Below, in pieces: positions 9,089 through 16,012 of a stretch of 64,000 nucleotides of DNA (position 1 is the first letter of the stretch; each line of letters starts with the position of its first letter). Source of the stretch: an uncultured Lachnospiraceae bacterium (GTDB taxonomy: Bacteria > Bacillota > Clostridia > Lachnospirales > Lachnospiraceae); assembly GCA_947629385.1 (NCBI GenBank), contig CANRDO010000014.1, positions 1-64,000 of the forward strand, read 5' to 3'. The notes under the pieces are model-generated. The model saw only the letters and a list, made by a program, of their open reading frames with translations. It did not search any database and was not told where the DNA came from. Made by a program: the position numbers and the translations under genes.

Positions 9089-9496
9089 ATGAAAGAAATG
9101 ACGGTCGAGGCGAAGGTGGAAAATATCCCCGTAGTCACGGAGTTTGTGGATGAACAGCTCGAGGCGCATGGCTGTTCCATAAAGGCGCAGACGCAGATCG
9201 ACATCGCGATCGACGAGCTTTTCGGCAACATCGCGAACTATGCGTACGAGACGGATGAGGGGGTCGCTACGGTGCGCGTGGAGCTGAAGGAGGATCCGCT
9301 TTCTGTAGTGATCACCTTCATCGACAACGGCGTGCCCTATGACCCGCTCAAAAAGGAGGATCCCGACGTCACGCTCTCTGCGGAGGAGAGAGAGATCGGT
9401 GGACTCGGCGTCTACATGGTCAAGAAGAGTATGGACGGTGTGGACTATGAGTATAAGGACGGACAGAATATCCTGAAGATAACCAAGAATATATAA
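9089..9496 (+). CDS. HATPase anti-sigma-type serine kinase (RsbW/SpoIIAB-like)
   Basis: A 135-residue single ATP-binding domain of the HATPase_c_2 type. The N box IDIAIDELFGNIANYAY and the G-box region GGLGVYMVKKSMDGVDY are clear. Such kinases phosphorylate STAS antagonists and hold a sigma factor or another effector. The ATG at 9089 has GAAGGAGG before it. Together with the STAS protein (2485) and the PP2C phosphatase (2857) it completes a partner-switching set. The held target is not evident; the ECF sigma at 15453 is not a usual client, as classical clients are SigB/SigF-type factors. Confidence 0.9.
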   Translation: MKEMTVEAKVENIPVVTEFVDEQLEAHGCSIKAQTQIDIAIDELFGNIANYAYETDEGVATVRVELKEDPLSVVITFIDNGVPYDPLKKEDPDVTLSAEEREIGGLGVYMVKKSMDGVDYEYKDGQNILKITKNI

Positions 9497-9582
9497 GAGA
9501 TGCGAAATTCCGGAGGCAGGATGTGAAGCAGGCCATATGCCATCCGTGGAAACAGAAAACAGGAAATGGGAGGAAAAGAGAC

Positions 9583-10056
9583 ATGGCAAATTCAATTTTC
9601 AGGGAAAAGAGTCTGGAGCGGGTGTCCTCACCCGAGCAGCTGAACGATTACATCCGGGTGACAAATCCAGGGATCTGGCTCACGCTCTCGGCGGTCATCG
9701 TGCTGCTTGTGGGCTTCATCGTGTGGGGCATCGTCGGTTCTCTTGAGACGAAGCTGTCCACGGTTGCCGTCTCAGAGAACGGAAAGACTACCTGTTACGT
9801 AAGGGAGACGGAAATCGATGGAGTCGGGCAGAGCAATATCGTGCGTATCGGTAACAAGGAGTATACGGTGAAGGAGATCGCCGCCGAGCCGGTCGCCGTG
9901 GACGAGAGCTTTTCCGAGTACGCGCTGCGCGTCGGCGGACTTTCCGAAGGCGAGTGGGTCTATCCGCTGACCTTGAACGAAACGCTTCCGGATGGCATCT
10001 ATGAGGTGTCGATCATCACGGAGCAGGTCTCTCCGATGTCATTCCTGTTTAACTGA
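9583..10056 (+). CDS. Short NHLM-type secretion (HlyD-like) protein, exporter set 1
   Basis: A 157-residue protein: an N-terminal segment with VSSPEQLNDYIRVTNPGIWL, a single TM near 38-62, then a small beta-rich outside domain ending EVSIITEQVSPMSFLF. This N- and C-terminal signature fits the NHLM secretion protein of the NHLP export system, but the long coiled-coil hairpin and lipoyl parts of a normal HlyD adaptor are absent (usual length is roughly 400 residues). A paralogue of the same length is at 20961, so the short form is not an accident. It sits 8 bp before its ABC partner. It probably docks on the ABC dimer in the cytoplasmic membrane. Confidence 0.82.
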   Translation: MANSIFREKSLERVSSPEQLNDYIRVTNPGIWLTLSAVIVLLVGFIVWGIVGSLETKLSTVAVSENGKTTCYVRETEIDGVGQSNIVRIGNKEYTVKEIAAEPVAVDESFSEYALRVGGLSEGEWVYPLTLNETLPDGIYEVSIITEQVSPMSFLFN

Positions 10057-10064
10057 GGTGAGCT

Positions 10065-12248
10065 ATGGTGAAGAAAAAACAGAACAGACCAATCACAGAA
10101 GGCGTGGCGAAGGTTCCCGTCGTGATGCAGCTGGAGGCACTCGAGTGCGGCGCGGCGTCGTTGACGATGATCCTTGCTTATTATGGAAAGTGGATTCCGC
10201 TTGAGCAGGTCCGCGCAGACTGCGGCGTCTCCCGGGACGGCTCGAACGCGAAGAACGTCCTCAAGGCTGCGCGCAGCTACGGCCTGCAGGCGAAGGGCTA
10301 CCGCTACGAGCCGGAGACGCTGAGGGAAAAGGGGACATTCCCCTGCATCATCCATTGGAATTTCAATCACTTCGTCGTCCTCTGCGGGTTTAAGGGGGAC
10401 AAGGTCGTCCTGAACGATCCCGCGAAGGGCAACTATACCGTCTCGATGGAGACCTTCGACCAGAGCTTCACGGGCATCTGCCTGATGTTCGAGCCGACGG
10501 AGAGCTTCGAGCCGGGCGGAAAGCCGAAGAGCGTGCTGTCCTTTGCGAAAAAGCGTCTGGTCGGGGCGGGAGCCGCGATCGTCTTCGTCATTCTCACGAC
10601 GACGATCACCTCGATCATCGGCATCATCCAGCCGGCGTTCTCGCGGATCTTCCTGGACCGGCTGCTCACGCATCAGAATCCGGAATGGTTCTGGCCGTTC
10701 TTTGTCGCGCTGGCGTTTATCTCCGTCATGCAGCTTGTGGTGGCGTTTGCCCAGGCGAAGACAAATTACCTGATCCAGGGTAAGCTCGCCGCGGTCGGGA
10801 ACACCTCCTTCCTGTGGAAGGTGCTGCGGATGCCGATGGAATTCTTCTCCCAGCGCATGGCGGGCGACATCCAGCAGCGGCAGGAGGCGAGCGCCACCAT
10901 CGCGGATACGCTCGTGAACACCTTCGCTCCGCTCGTGCTGAACGCGGCGATGATGGTCTTCTACCTTGTCGTCATGCTGCGCTACAGCCCGGTGCTGGCG
11001 CTGGTGGGCATCGCTTCGATTCTGATCAACGTGGCGATGTCGCGCGTCATCTCCGCGAAGCGTGTCAACATCACCCGCGTGCAGATGCGCGACGCCGGCA
11101 AGCTGGCGGGCTCGACGGTCGCGGGCATCGAGATGATCGAGACGATCAAGGCGAGCGGCGCGGAGACCGGCTACTATGAGAAATGGGCAGGCTATCAGGC
11201 CAGCGTGAACACCCAGCAGGTGCGCTTCGCGAAGTTGAACGAATACCTCGGGATGATCCCGACGGTGATCACCGAGCTGGCCGACAACATCGTGCTGATC
11301 CTGGGCATACTGTTTGCGATCCAGGGACATTTCACGGTCGGTATGGTGATGGCGTTCCAGGGCTTCTTAAGCGCGTTCACGGGCCCGGCGATGCAGTTGA
11401 TCGAGGCGGGGCAGTCCATCCAGGAGATGCGCACCCAGATGGAGCGCGTCGAGGATGTCATGGAGTATCCGCTCGACGTCAATTACAACAGTGAGGACAG
11501 GAACAAAGAGGACGACGAGTTCGACAAGCTCTCGGGCAATGTAGAGCTGAAAAATGTGACCTTCGGCTACTCCCGGCTCGCCGAACCGTTGATCGAGGAC
11601 TTCAACCTGACGCTCAAGACCGGCAGCCGCGTGGCCTTTGTCGGCGGCTCAGGCTGCGGCAAGTCGACGCTCTCCAAGCTGATCTCCGGACTCTACCAGC
11701 CGTGGAGCGGAGAGATCCTTTTCGACGGCAAGCCGATGAAGGACATCGACCGCAGCGTGTTTACAGGCTCGCTCGCGGTTGTGGATCAGGACATCATCCT
11801 CTTTGAGGACACAATACGCAACAACATCAAGATGTGGGACGATTCCATCGAGGACTTTGAGATAATCCTCGCGGCGAAGGACGCCCAGCTCCATGAGGAC
11901 ATTATGCAGCGTGACGGCGGGTACGATTACGTGCTCACCGAGGGCGGGCAGGACTTCTCGGGCGGGCAGCGTCAGCGAATGGAGATCGCCCGCGTCCTGG
12001 CGCAGGATCCGACTATCATCATTTTGGACGAGGCCACGAGCGCGCTCGACGCCAGGACCGAGTACGAGGTGGTGAAGTCCATCAAGAACAGGGGGATCAC
12101 CTGTATCGTGGTGGCACACCGGCTCTCGACCATTCGGGACTGCGACGAGATCATCGTCATGGATCACGGCAAGGTCGTGGAGCGTGGGACGCACGAGGAA
12201 CTGTACGCAAAGAACGGCTACTATACGCAGCTCGTTTCGAACGAATAA
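10065..12248 (+). CDS. NHLM-type C39 peptidase/ABC exporter, set 1 (catalytic residues intact)
   Basis: A 727-residue peptidase-containing ABC transporter. The C39 domain (1-140) has the triad Cys28 (LECGAAS), His102 (NHFVVLCGF) and Asp118 (NDPAKG). A membrane domain (about 160-440) is followed by an ATPase with Walker A GGSGCGKST near 527, signature FSGGQRQR near 632 and ILDEATSALD. The family cuts leaders after Gly-Gly and exports the core. It is followed 12 bp later by the second ABC gene. As the only intact peptidase of the two exporters here, it is the best candidate to process all six Gly-Gly precursors. Confidence 0.93.
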   Translation: MVKKKQNRPITEGVAKVPVVMQLEALECGAASLTMILAYYGKWIPLEQVRADCGVSRDGSNAKNVLKAARSYGLQAKGYRYEPETLREKGTFPCIIHWNFNHFVVLCGFKGDKVVLNDPAKGNYTVSMETFDQSFTGICLMFEPTESFEPGGKPKSVLSFAKKRLVGAGAAIVFVILTTTITSIIGIIQPAFSRIFLDRLLTHQNPEWFWPFFVALAFISVMQLVVAFAQAKTNYLIQGKLAAVGNTSFLWKVLRMPMEFFSQRMAGDIQQRQEASATIADTLVNTFAPLVLNAAMMVFYLVVMLRYSPVLALVGIASILINVAMSRVISAKRVNITRVQMRDAGKLAGSTVAGIEMIETIKASGAETGYYEKWAGYQASVNTQQVRFAKLNEYLGMIPTVITELADNIVLILGILFAIQGHFTVGMVMAFQGFLSAFTGPAMQLIEAGQSIQEMRTQMERVEDVMEYPLDVNYNSEDRNKEDDEFDKLSGNVELKNVTFGYSRLAEPLIEDFNLTLKTGSRVAFVGGSGCGKSTLSKLISGLYQPWSGEILFDGKPMKDIDRSVFTGSLAVVDQDIILFEDTIRNNIKMWDDSIEDFEIILAAKDAQLHEDIMQRDGGYDYVLTEGGQDFSGGQRQRMEIARVLAQDPTIIILDEATSALDARTEYEVVKSIKNRGITCIVVAHRLSTIRDCDEIIVMDHGKVVERGTHEELYAKNGYYTQLVSNE

Positions 12249-12260
12249 GGAGGTGAGATC

Positions 12261-14471
12261 ATGGGTTGGTTTGACGAACAGATAAAAGAGAGAAAGAAGC
12301 ATGATCAGGACACCTTCGAGGAAGCGTTTCTCGGGATCTCGGACGCAGTCACGGGCGCGCGCGTATCCGCGGCTTTCGCGGACGACAGAAGCCGTGCGAA
12401 GGACGCGATCGACGCGATCCTCAGATTTTACCATGTGAAGTCGCAGGAGGTGCCGGAGACTATCACGGATATGAACGAACAGCTTGAATTCCTCATGCGG
12501 CCCTATGGCATCATGCGCAGAATGGTTCATCTGGAGAAGGGCTGGTACAAGGACGCCATCGGGGCGATGCTCGGCGTGCGCAAGTCGGACGGTTCTGTCG
12601 TGGCGCTCATCCCGGGAGCCTTGAGCGGATATACCTTTTTTGACGCTGAGACGGGAAAGACCGTGAAGATTTCCCGGAAGAATGAGGAGCTCTTCGAGGA
12701 GGAGGCAGTCGCCTTCTACAAGCCGTTTCCGCTGAAGAAAATTGGCTTTGCCGACTTACTGAAATATATTGCCTCGATTCTTGCACCCTCCGACTACATT
12801 CTGGCGGCGGTCGCTACCTTTGCGGTCACCCTCGTCGGCATGCTCGGCCCGAAGCTGAACCAGCTGCTTTTCGGGCTTGTCGTGGAGAATAAGGATCTCG
12901 CGCTGCTTGCGTCCCTCGGGGTATTTATGATCTGCGTGACCGTCTCCCGGCTGATGATCGAGGCGGTGAAGAATCTCTTTATGGCCAGGATCCGGACGAA
13001 GATGAACGTCACCGTGGAGGCGGCGACGATGGCGCGCGTCATGTCGCTTCCGGCCGCGTTTTTCAAGAACTACAGCTCAGGCGAGCTCTTCTCGCGTACG
13101 CAGAACATGAACGCGCTGTGCACCATGCTGGTGGAGGCCGTGTTTACGACGGGACTTACCTCGCTGTTTTCGCTGATCTACATCACGCAGATCTTTGCTT
13201 ACGCGCCCGCGCTGGTAGCGCCCGCGCTGCTGATCATCCTGGCGACCTTAGTCGTCACCGTGGTCACCGCGCTGACGCAGATCCGGGTGTCGCGCAAACA
13301 GATGGAGCTGGGCGCCAAAGTCAGCGGCATGAGCTACGCGCTGATCACGGGCGTGCAGAAGATCAAGCTCTCCGGCGCGGAGAAGCGCGCGTTCGCCCGC
13401 TGGGGCGATCTCTACGCGAAGCAGGCGAAGGTGCGTTACAACCCGCCTGCGATCATCCGCTACAACAGTGTGGTCACCACGCTGATCACGCTGGCGGGGA
13501 CCTTCGTCATGTACTACATGGCAATCGCAAGCAGCGTCTCTGTGGCGGATTACTACGCGTTCAACGCGGCGTACGGCATGGTGAGCGGGGCGTTTCTGTC
13601 CCTCGCGGGACTCGCGCTCACCGCGGCGAACATCAAGCCGATCCTTGACATGGCGAAGCCGATCATGGATACCATGCCCGAGGTGTCCGAGGGCAAGCAG
13701 GTGATCACACGGCTCTCCGGCGGCATCGAGCTGAACAATGTATCGTTTCGCTACAACGACCACATGCCGAACGTGGTGGACGATCTCTCCCTGAAGATTC
13801 GTCCGGGCCAGTACGTGGCGATTGTCGGCGCGACGGGCTGCGGCAAGTCCACGCTCATGCGCATCATGCTGGGCTTTGAGACGCCGCAGAAGGGCGCGGT
13901 CTACTATGATGGGAAGGATCTCTCCGGCATCGACCTGAAGTCGCTGCGGCGCAGGATCGGCACCGTGATGCAGGCCGGCAAGCTGTTCCAGGGCGACATC
14001 TTTTCCAACATCACGATCTCCGCGCCGTGGCTGACGCTTGACGAAGCGTGGGAGGCGGCGGAGATGGCCGGCATCGCGGACGACATCCGCAGGATGCCGA
14101 TGGGGATGAACACGATGATCTCCGAGGGCAGCGGCGGCGTGTCCGGCGGACAGCGTCAGCGTCTGATGATCGCAAGGGCGATTGCGCCGAAGCCGAAGAT
14201 CCTGATGTTCGACGAGGCCACGAGCGCGCTCGACAACCTCACACAGAAGAAGGTGTCCGAGTCCCTCGACGGCTTGAAGTGCACGAGGATCGTCATCGCG
14301 CACCGTCTCTCCACGATCCGGCACTGCGACCGCATCGTCTACCTCGAGAAGGGCAAGATCGTCGAGGACGGCACTTACGAGGAGCTGATTGCAAAGAACG
14401 GGAAGTTCGCCGAGCTTGTGGCGCGCCAGCGCCTGGACGCTCCGGACGAGGCGGATCAGACGACGGCATAA
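12261..14471 (+). CDS. NHLM-type ABC transporter, ATP-binding subunit, set 1
   Basis: A 736-residue ABC protein without a peptidase domain. An N-terminal soluble region of about 160 residues typical of NHLM second subunits (HLEKGWYKDAIGAML) precedes a six-helix membrane domain (about 170-440) and an ATPase with Walker A GATGCGKST near 523, signature VSGGQRQR and MFDEATSALDNLTQKK. AAGGAGGTGAG precedes the ATG. It very likely forms a heterodimeric exporter with the C39-ABC protein at 10065. Its paralogue at 23670 has the same layout and conserved blocks throughout. Confidence 0.92.
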   Translation: MGWFDEQIKERKKHDQDTFEEAFLGISDAVTGARVSAAFADDRSRAKDAIDAILRFYHVKSQEVPETITDMNEQLEFLMRPYGIMRRMVHLEKGWYKDAIGAMLGVRKSDGSVVALIPGALSGYTFFDAETGKTVKISRKNEELFEEEAVAFYKPFPLKKIGFADLLKYIASILAPSDYILAAVATFAVTLVGMLGPKLNQLLFGLVVENKDLALLASLGVFMICVTVSRLMIEAVKNLFMARIRTKMNVTVEAATMARVMSLPAAFFKNYSSGELFSRTQNMNALCTMLVEAVFTTGLTSLFSLIYITQIFAYAPALVAPALLIILATLVVTVVTALTQIRVSRKQMELGAKVSGMSYALITGVQKIKLSGAEKRAFARWGDLYAKQAKVRYNPPAIIRYNSVVTTLITLAGTFVMYYMAIASSVSVADYYAFNAAYGMVSGAFLSLAGLALTAANIKPILDMAKPIMDTMPEVSEGKQVITRLSGGIELNNVSFRYNDHMPNVVDDLSLKIRPGQYVAIVGATGCGKSTLMRIMLGFETPQKGAVYYDGKDLSGIDLKSLRRRIGTVMQAGKLFQGDIFSNITISAPWLTLDEAWEAAEMAGIADDIRRMPMGMNTMISEGSGGVSGGQRQRLMIARAIAPKPKILMFDEATSALDNLTQKKVSESLDGLKCTRIVIAHRLSTIRHCDRIVYLEKGKIVEDGTYEELIAKNGKFAELVARQRLDAPDEADQTTA

Positions 14472-14489
14472 AATTTTTTCTGAGATTTT

Positions 14490-14517
14490 CCTAACAGTGA
14501 CTGGGGTCTGACGTATA
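14490..14517 (+). promoter_or_regulatory. Candidate ECF-type promoter, site a
   Basis: CCTAACAG (14490-14497), 14 nt, then CGTATA (14512-14517). The same two blocks at the same spacing recur at 27274 and, with small changes, at 15198. The site lies 55-80 bp upstream of the first precursor gene (14572). The shape (-35 with AACA, -10 with CGTAT) is that of ECF sigma promoters; assignment to the ECF factor at 15453 is inference. Confidence 0.6.
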
Positions 14518-14571
14518 AAAAGATGGTAGCAATAAACCAAAACATATCTTAAAACAAAAGGAGGTAACGCT

Positions 14572-14937
14572 GTGAATCAAAAAGAACTTTTGGAAAAGGC
14601 AAAGGCGGCAAAGTCCGCGGAGGAGATCATGGAGCTCTTTCAGGCTCAGGGGCAGAAGCTCACGCAGGAAGAGGCGAAGAATCTTTATGACGCGGCGCGT
14701 ACCGCGGGAGAGCTCTCAGACGAGGAGCTGGGCGCGGTCGCGGGCGGCGGCAAGTATACCGACGACGGCTATCTGATCGTGTCGCCGTTTTACGGCTGCA
14801 AAAAATGCACCAACGCCCTGAACTGGTGTACGCTCTGCGGTTACTCGCATACGCACCACGATGGTTGGATGTACTGTGAAGTGAACAAGCAAAATACCGG
14901 CGGATCCGGGAGTTCCGGTCGTGTACAGATGCGATAA
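14572..14937 (+). CDS. RiPP precursor 1: Nif11-like leader with a CxxC-rich core
   Basis: A 121-residue peptide starting at GTG behind AAAGGAGG. The leader has the Nif11-type helix (ELLEKAKAAKSAEEIMELF) and ends LSDEELGAVAGG at residue 59. The remaining 62 residues form a long core with five Cys (76, 79, 86, 89, 102) as CxxC-x6-CxxC, then HTHHDGW and a Gly/Ser-rich tail. The core could be crosslinked or bind metal. The gene lies right after exporter set 1 and behind promoter site a. Nearby maturation candidates are the rSAM enzymes at 16013 and 18692. The start is supported by the leader homology and spacing. Confidence 0.85.
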   Translation: MNQKELLEKAKAAKSAEEIMELFQAQGQKLTQEEAKNLYDAARTAGELSDEELGAVAGGGKYTDDGYLIVSPFYGCKKCTNALNWCTLCGYSHTHHDGWMYCEVNKQNTGGSGSSGRVQMR

Positions 14938-14995
14938 AGGCGGCGCACGGCGCTGCGCCGTAAAAAATGAAAGTATCAATGCGGAAGGGGACTGC

Positions 14996-15033
14996 GAGGG
15001 GACTGCCCTATTCTGGGGCAGCCTCCCTTTCTT
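14996..15033 (+). terminator. Candidate terminator after precursor 1
   Basis: A GC-rich hairpin with CTGCCC (15003-15008) pairing to GGGCAG (15016-15021), extended by AGGG/CCCT pairing across a bulge, is followed by TTTCTTA. A smaller hairpin (ACGGCG/CGCCGT, 14947-14961) precedes it. It would separate precursor 1 from the sigma operon. The T-tract is short, so efficiency is uncertain. Confidence 0.5.
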
Positions 15034-15100
15034 ATGTGCATATCCTCGAGAGGAAGACTTGCTGCTGTCGCATTTGCTGCTATTGCGAGAAGGGGCCGCC

Positions 15101-15163
15101 GATTACACAAACGTCAGCTCTGATTGCACAAACGTCAGCTCGGCTGGCACAAATGCTCTTCTG
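15101..15163 (+). repeat. Three 21-bp direct repeats, candidate LytTR operator
   Basis: CACAAACGTCAGCTC occurs at 15106 and 15127, and a diverged CACAAATGCTCTTC at 15148, an exact 21-bp period. LytTR regulators bind 9-bp half sites at this period. Read on the - strand, units 1 and 2 give GACGTTTGT, matching 8 of 9 positions of the published AgrA-type pattern [TA][AC][CA]GTTN[AG][TG]. The third unit covers the -35 position of the downstream TATAAT. The repeats are seen; binding by the regulator at 254 is inference. Confidence 0.6.
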
Positions 15164-15177
15164 ATCTATGGTATAAT
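15148..15177 (+). promoter_or_regulatory. Activator-dependent sigma-A promoter for the sigma-factor operon
   Basis: An extended -10 (ATGG then TATAAT at 15172-15177) has no consensus -35; the -35 position is occupied by the third 21-bp repeat. This layout is usual for promoters needing an activator bound beside polymerase. Transcription would start near 15184 and run through the second, ECF-like promoter at 15198. Confidence 0.6.
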
Positions 15178-15197
15178 GAAAACAAGTTTAAAAAAAT

Positions 15198-15224
15198 CCA
15201 AACAAAATTGCATGTCCGGCGTAT
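15198..15224 (+). promoter_or_regulatory. Candidate ECF-type promoter, site b (autoregulatory)
   Basis: CCAAACAA (15198-15205), 14 nt, then CGTAT (15220-15224) followed by CAAT. It lies 35 bp before the small gene that precedes the ECF sigma factor, so it may mediate autoregulation, which is common for ECF factors. Spacing equals that of sites at 14490 and 27274. Confidence 0.6.
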
Positions 15225-15258
15225 CAATATACAAAAGGCAAAAGGAGGAGCCGATTCT

Positions 15259-15456
15259 ATGGACAGAACGGAACAGATGGTGCGGACGCTGTTTGATTTT
15301 CAGCGTTTTGCCGGAAATAAACGGCTGGATCGGCTGATCCGGGCCGCGCAGGAGGCTGGGGACGGCGTGCTGCTGGACGACAGCGAGCTGGAGCTGAACG
15401 CCGCAGGGGACGCGGACGCCTGGCGGACCCAGACGAAAGACGAGGATAAGCCATGA
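15259..15456 (+). CDS. Small protein co-translated with the ECF sigma factor
   Basis: A 65-residue acidic protein with a strong AAAGGAGGAG site. It begins MDRTEQMVRTLFDFQRFAGN and contains LDDSELELNAAGD, which resembles the LSDEELxxVAGG ending of RiPP leaders but lacks Gly-Gly. It overlaps the sigma gene by 4 nt (ATGA), so the two are coupled. It has no membrane segment, so it is not a classic membrane anti-sigma factor. It could be a soluble anti-sigma or adaptor protein; I do not recognise a named family. Confidence 0.75.
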   Translation: MDRTEQMVRTLFDFQRFAGNKRLDRLIRAAQEAGDGVLLDDSELELNAAGDADAWRTQTKDEDKP

Positions 15457-15986
15457 GCACCGCGATCACGCCCGAAGCGCTCTACCGGGATTATCACGAG
15501 AAGGTAGAGCGGTACATAAGCTCCCATGTGTCGGATATGCAGGACAGGGCGGATTTGAAGCAGCAGGTTTTTGTGAACGCGATCGCAGCGCTGGATGGCT
15601 ATGATCCCTCGCGGGCTGCGCCCGGGACCTGGCTCTACGCCATCACACGCAACGCGGTGACCGACTACTACCGCAGGCGAGGGCGCTCTCCGGAGCCGAC
15701 CGAGCTGGAGGAGCTGGACCGGATGGAGCCGCAAAATGGCGTTTCCTCGTTGTCCGGGGATGTGGACAGCCGGCTGTTGAGGCAGGAGCTGTTGGAGGCG
15801 CTCGCCGAAGCGCTTGAGCAGCTTCCCGAGCGGGAGCGCAATATTGTGATCTTTCGTTTTTATGATGGACTCTCCGCCCAGGAGACAGCGATGCGCGTCG
15901 GCGTCAGCTACGCCAACGTCCGTGTCCTTCAGCACAACGCGATGAGAAAGCTGCGGCGCTGCCTGGGCGAAGCTGGAATTTTTTGA
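15453..15986 (+). CDS. ECF-type RNA polymerase sigma factor
   Basis: A 177-residue sigma-70 family protein with region 2 (about 8-78, including DLKQQVFVNAIAAL and TWLYAITRNAVTDYYRRR, the -10 recognition helix) and region 4 (about 115-170, LPERERNIVIFRFYDGLSAQETA then the helix-turn-helix VSYANVRVLQHNAMRKLRR). Regions 1 and 3 are absent, as in ECF factors. Its start overlaps the small gene upstream. It sits inside the RiPP island, with candidate cognate promoters before itself and several precursor genes, so it is probably the local switch for peptide production. Confidence 0.93.
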   Translation: MSTAITPEALYRDYHEKVERYISSHVSDMQDRADLKQQVFVNAIAALDGYDPSRAAPGTWLYAITRNAVTDYYRRRGRSPEPTELEELDRMEPQNGVSSLSGDVDSRLLRQELLEALAEALEQLPERERNIVIFRFYDGLSAQETAMRVGVSYANVRVLQHNAMRKLRRCLGEAGIF

Positions 15987-16012
15987 AACTGTAGCAAGAG
16001 GGGGTGTGTGCG

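Noticed and set aside
9583..10056. Short HlyD-like protein as a truncated pseudogene
   Set aside because: The paralogue at 20961 has the same length and the same conserved N- and C-terminal ends, and both have good ribosome sites.
9999..11330. Long open frames opposite known genes (also 22938-24689, 56029-57912, 13248-14540)
   Set aside because: They lie antisense to clear genes, have Arg/His/Leu-rich composition typical of GC-rich antisense frames, and show no family motifs.
15101..15163. 21-bp repeats as a small CRISPR array
   Set aside because: Only three units, no spacers of CRISPR length and no cas genes; the period fits an operator.
9089..15986. Direct control of the ECF factor by the HATPase kinase
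   Set aside because: Classical partner-switch kinases hold SigB/SigF-type factors; nothing in the sequence shows a link to this ECF factor.
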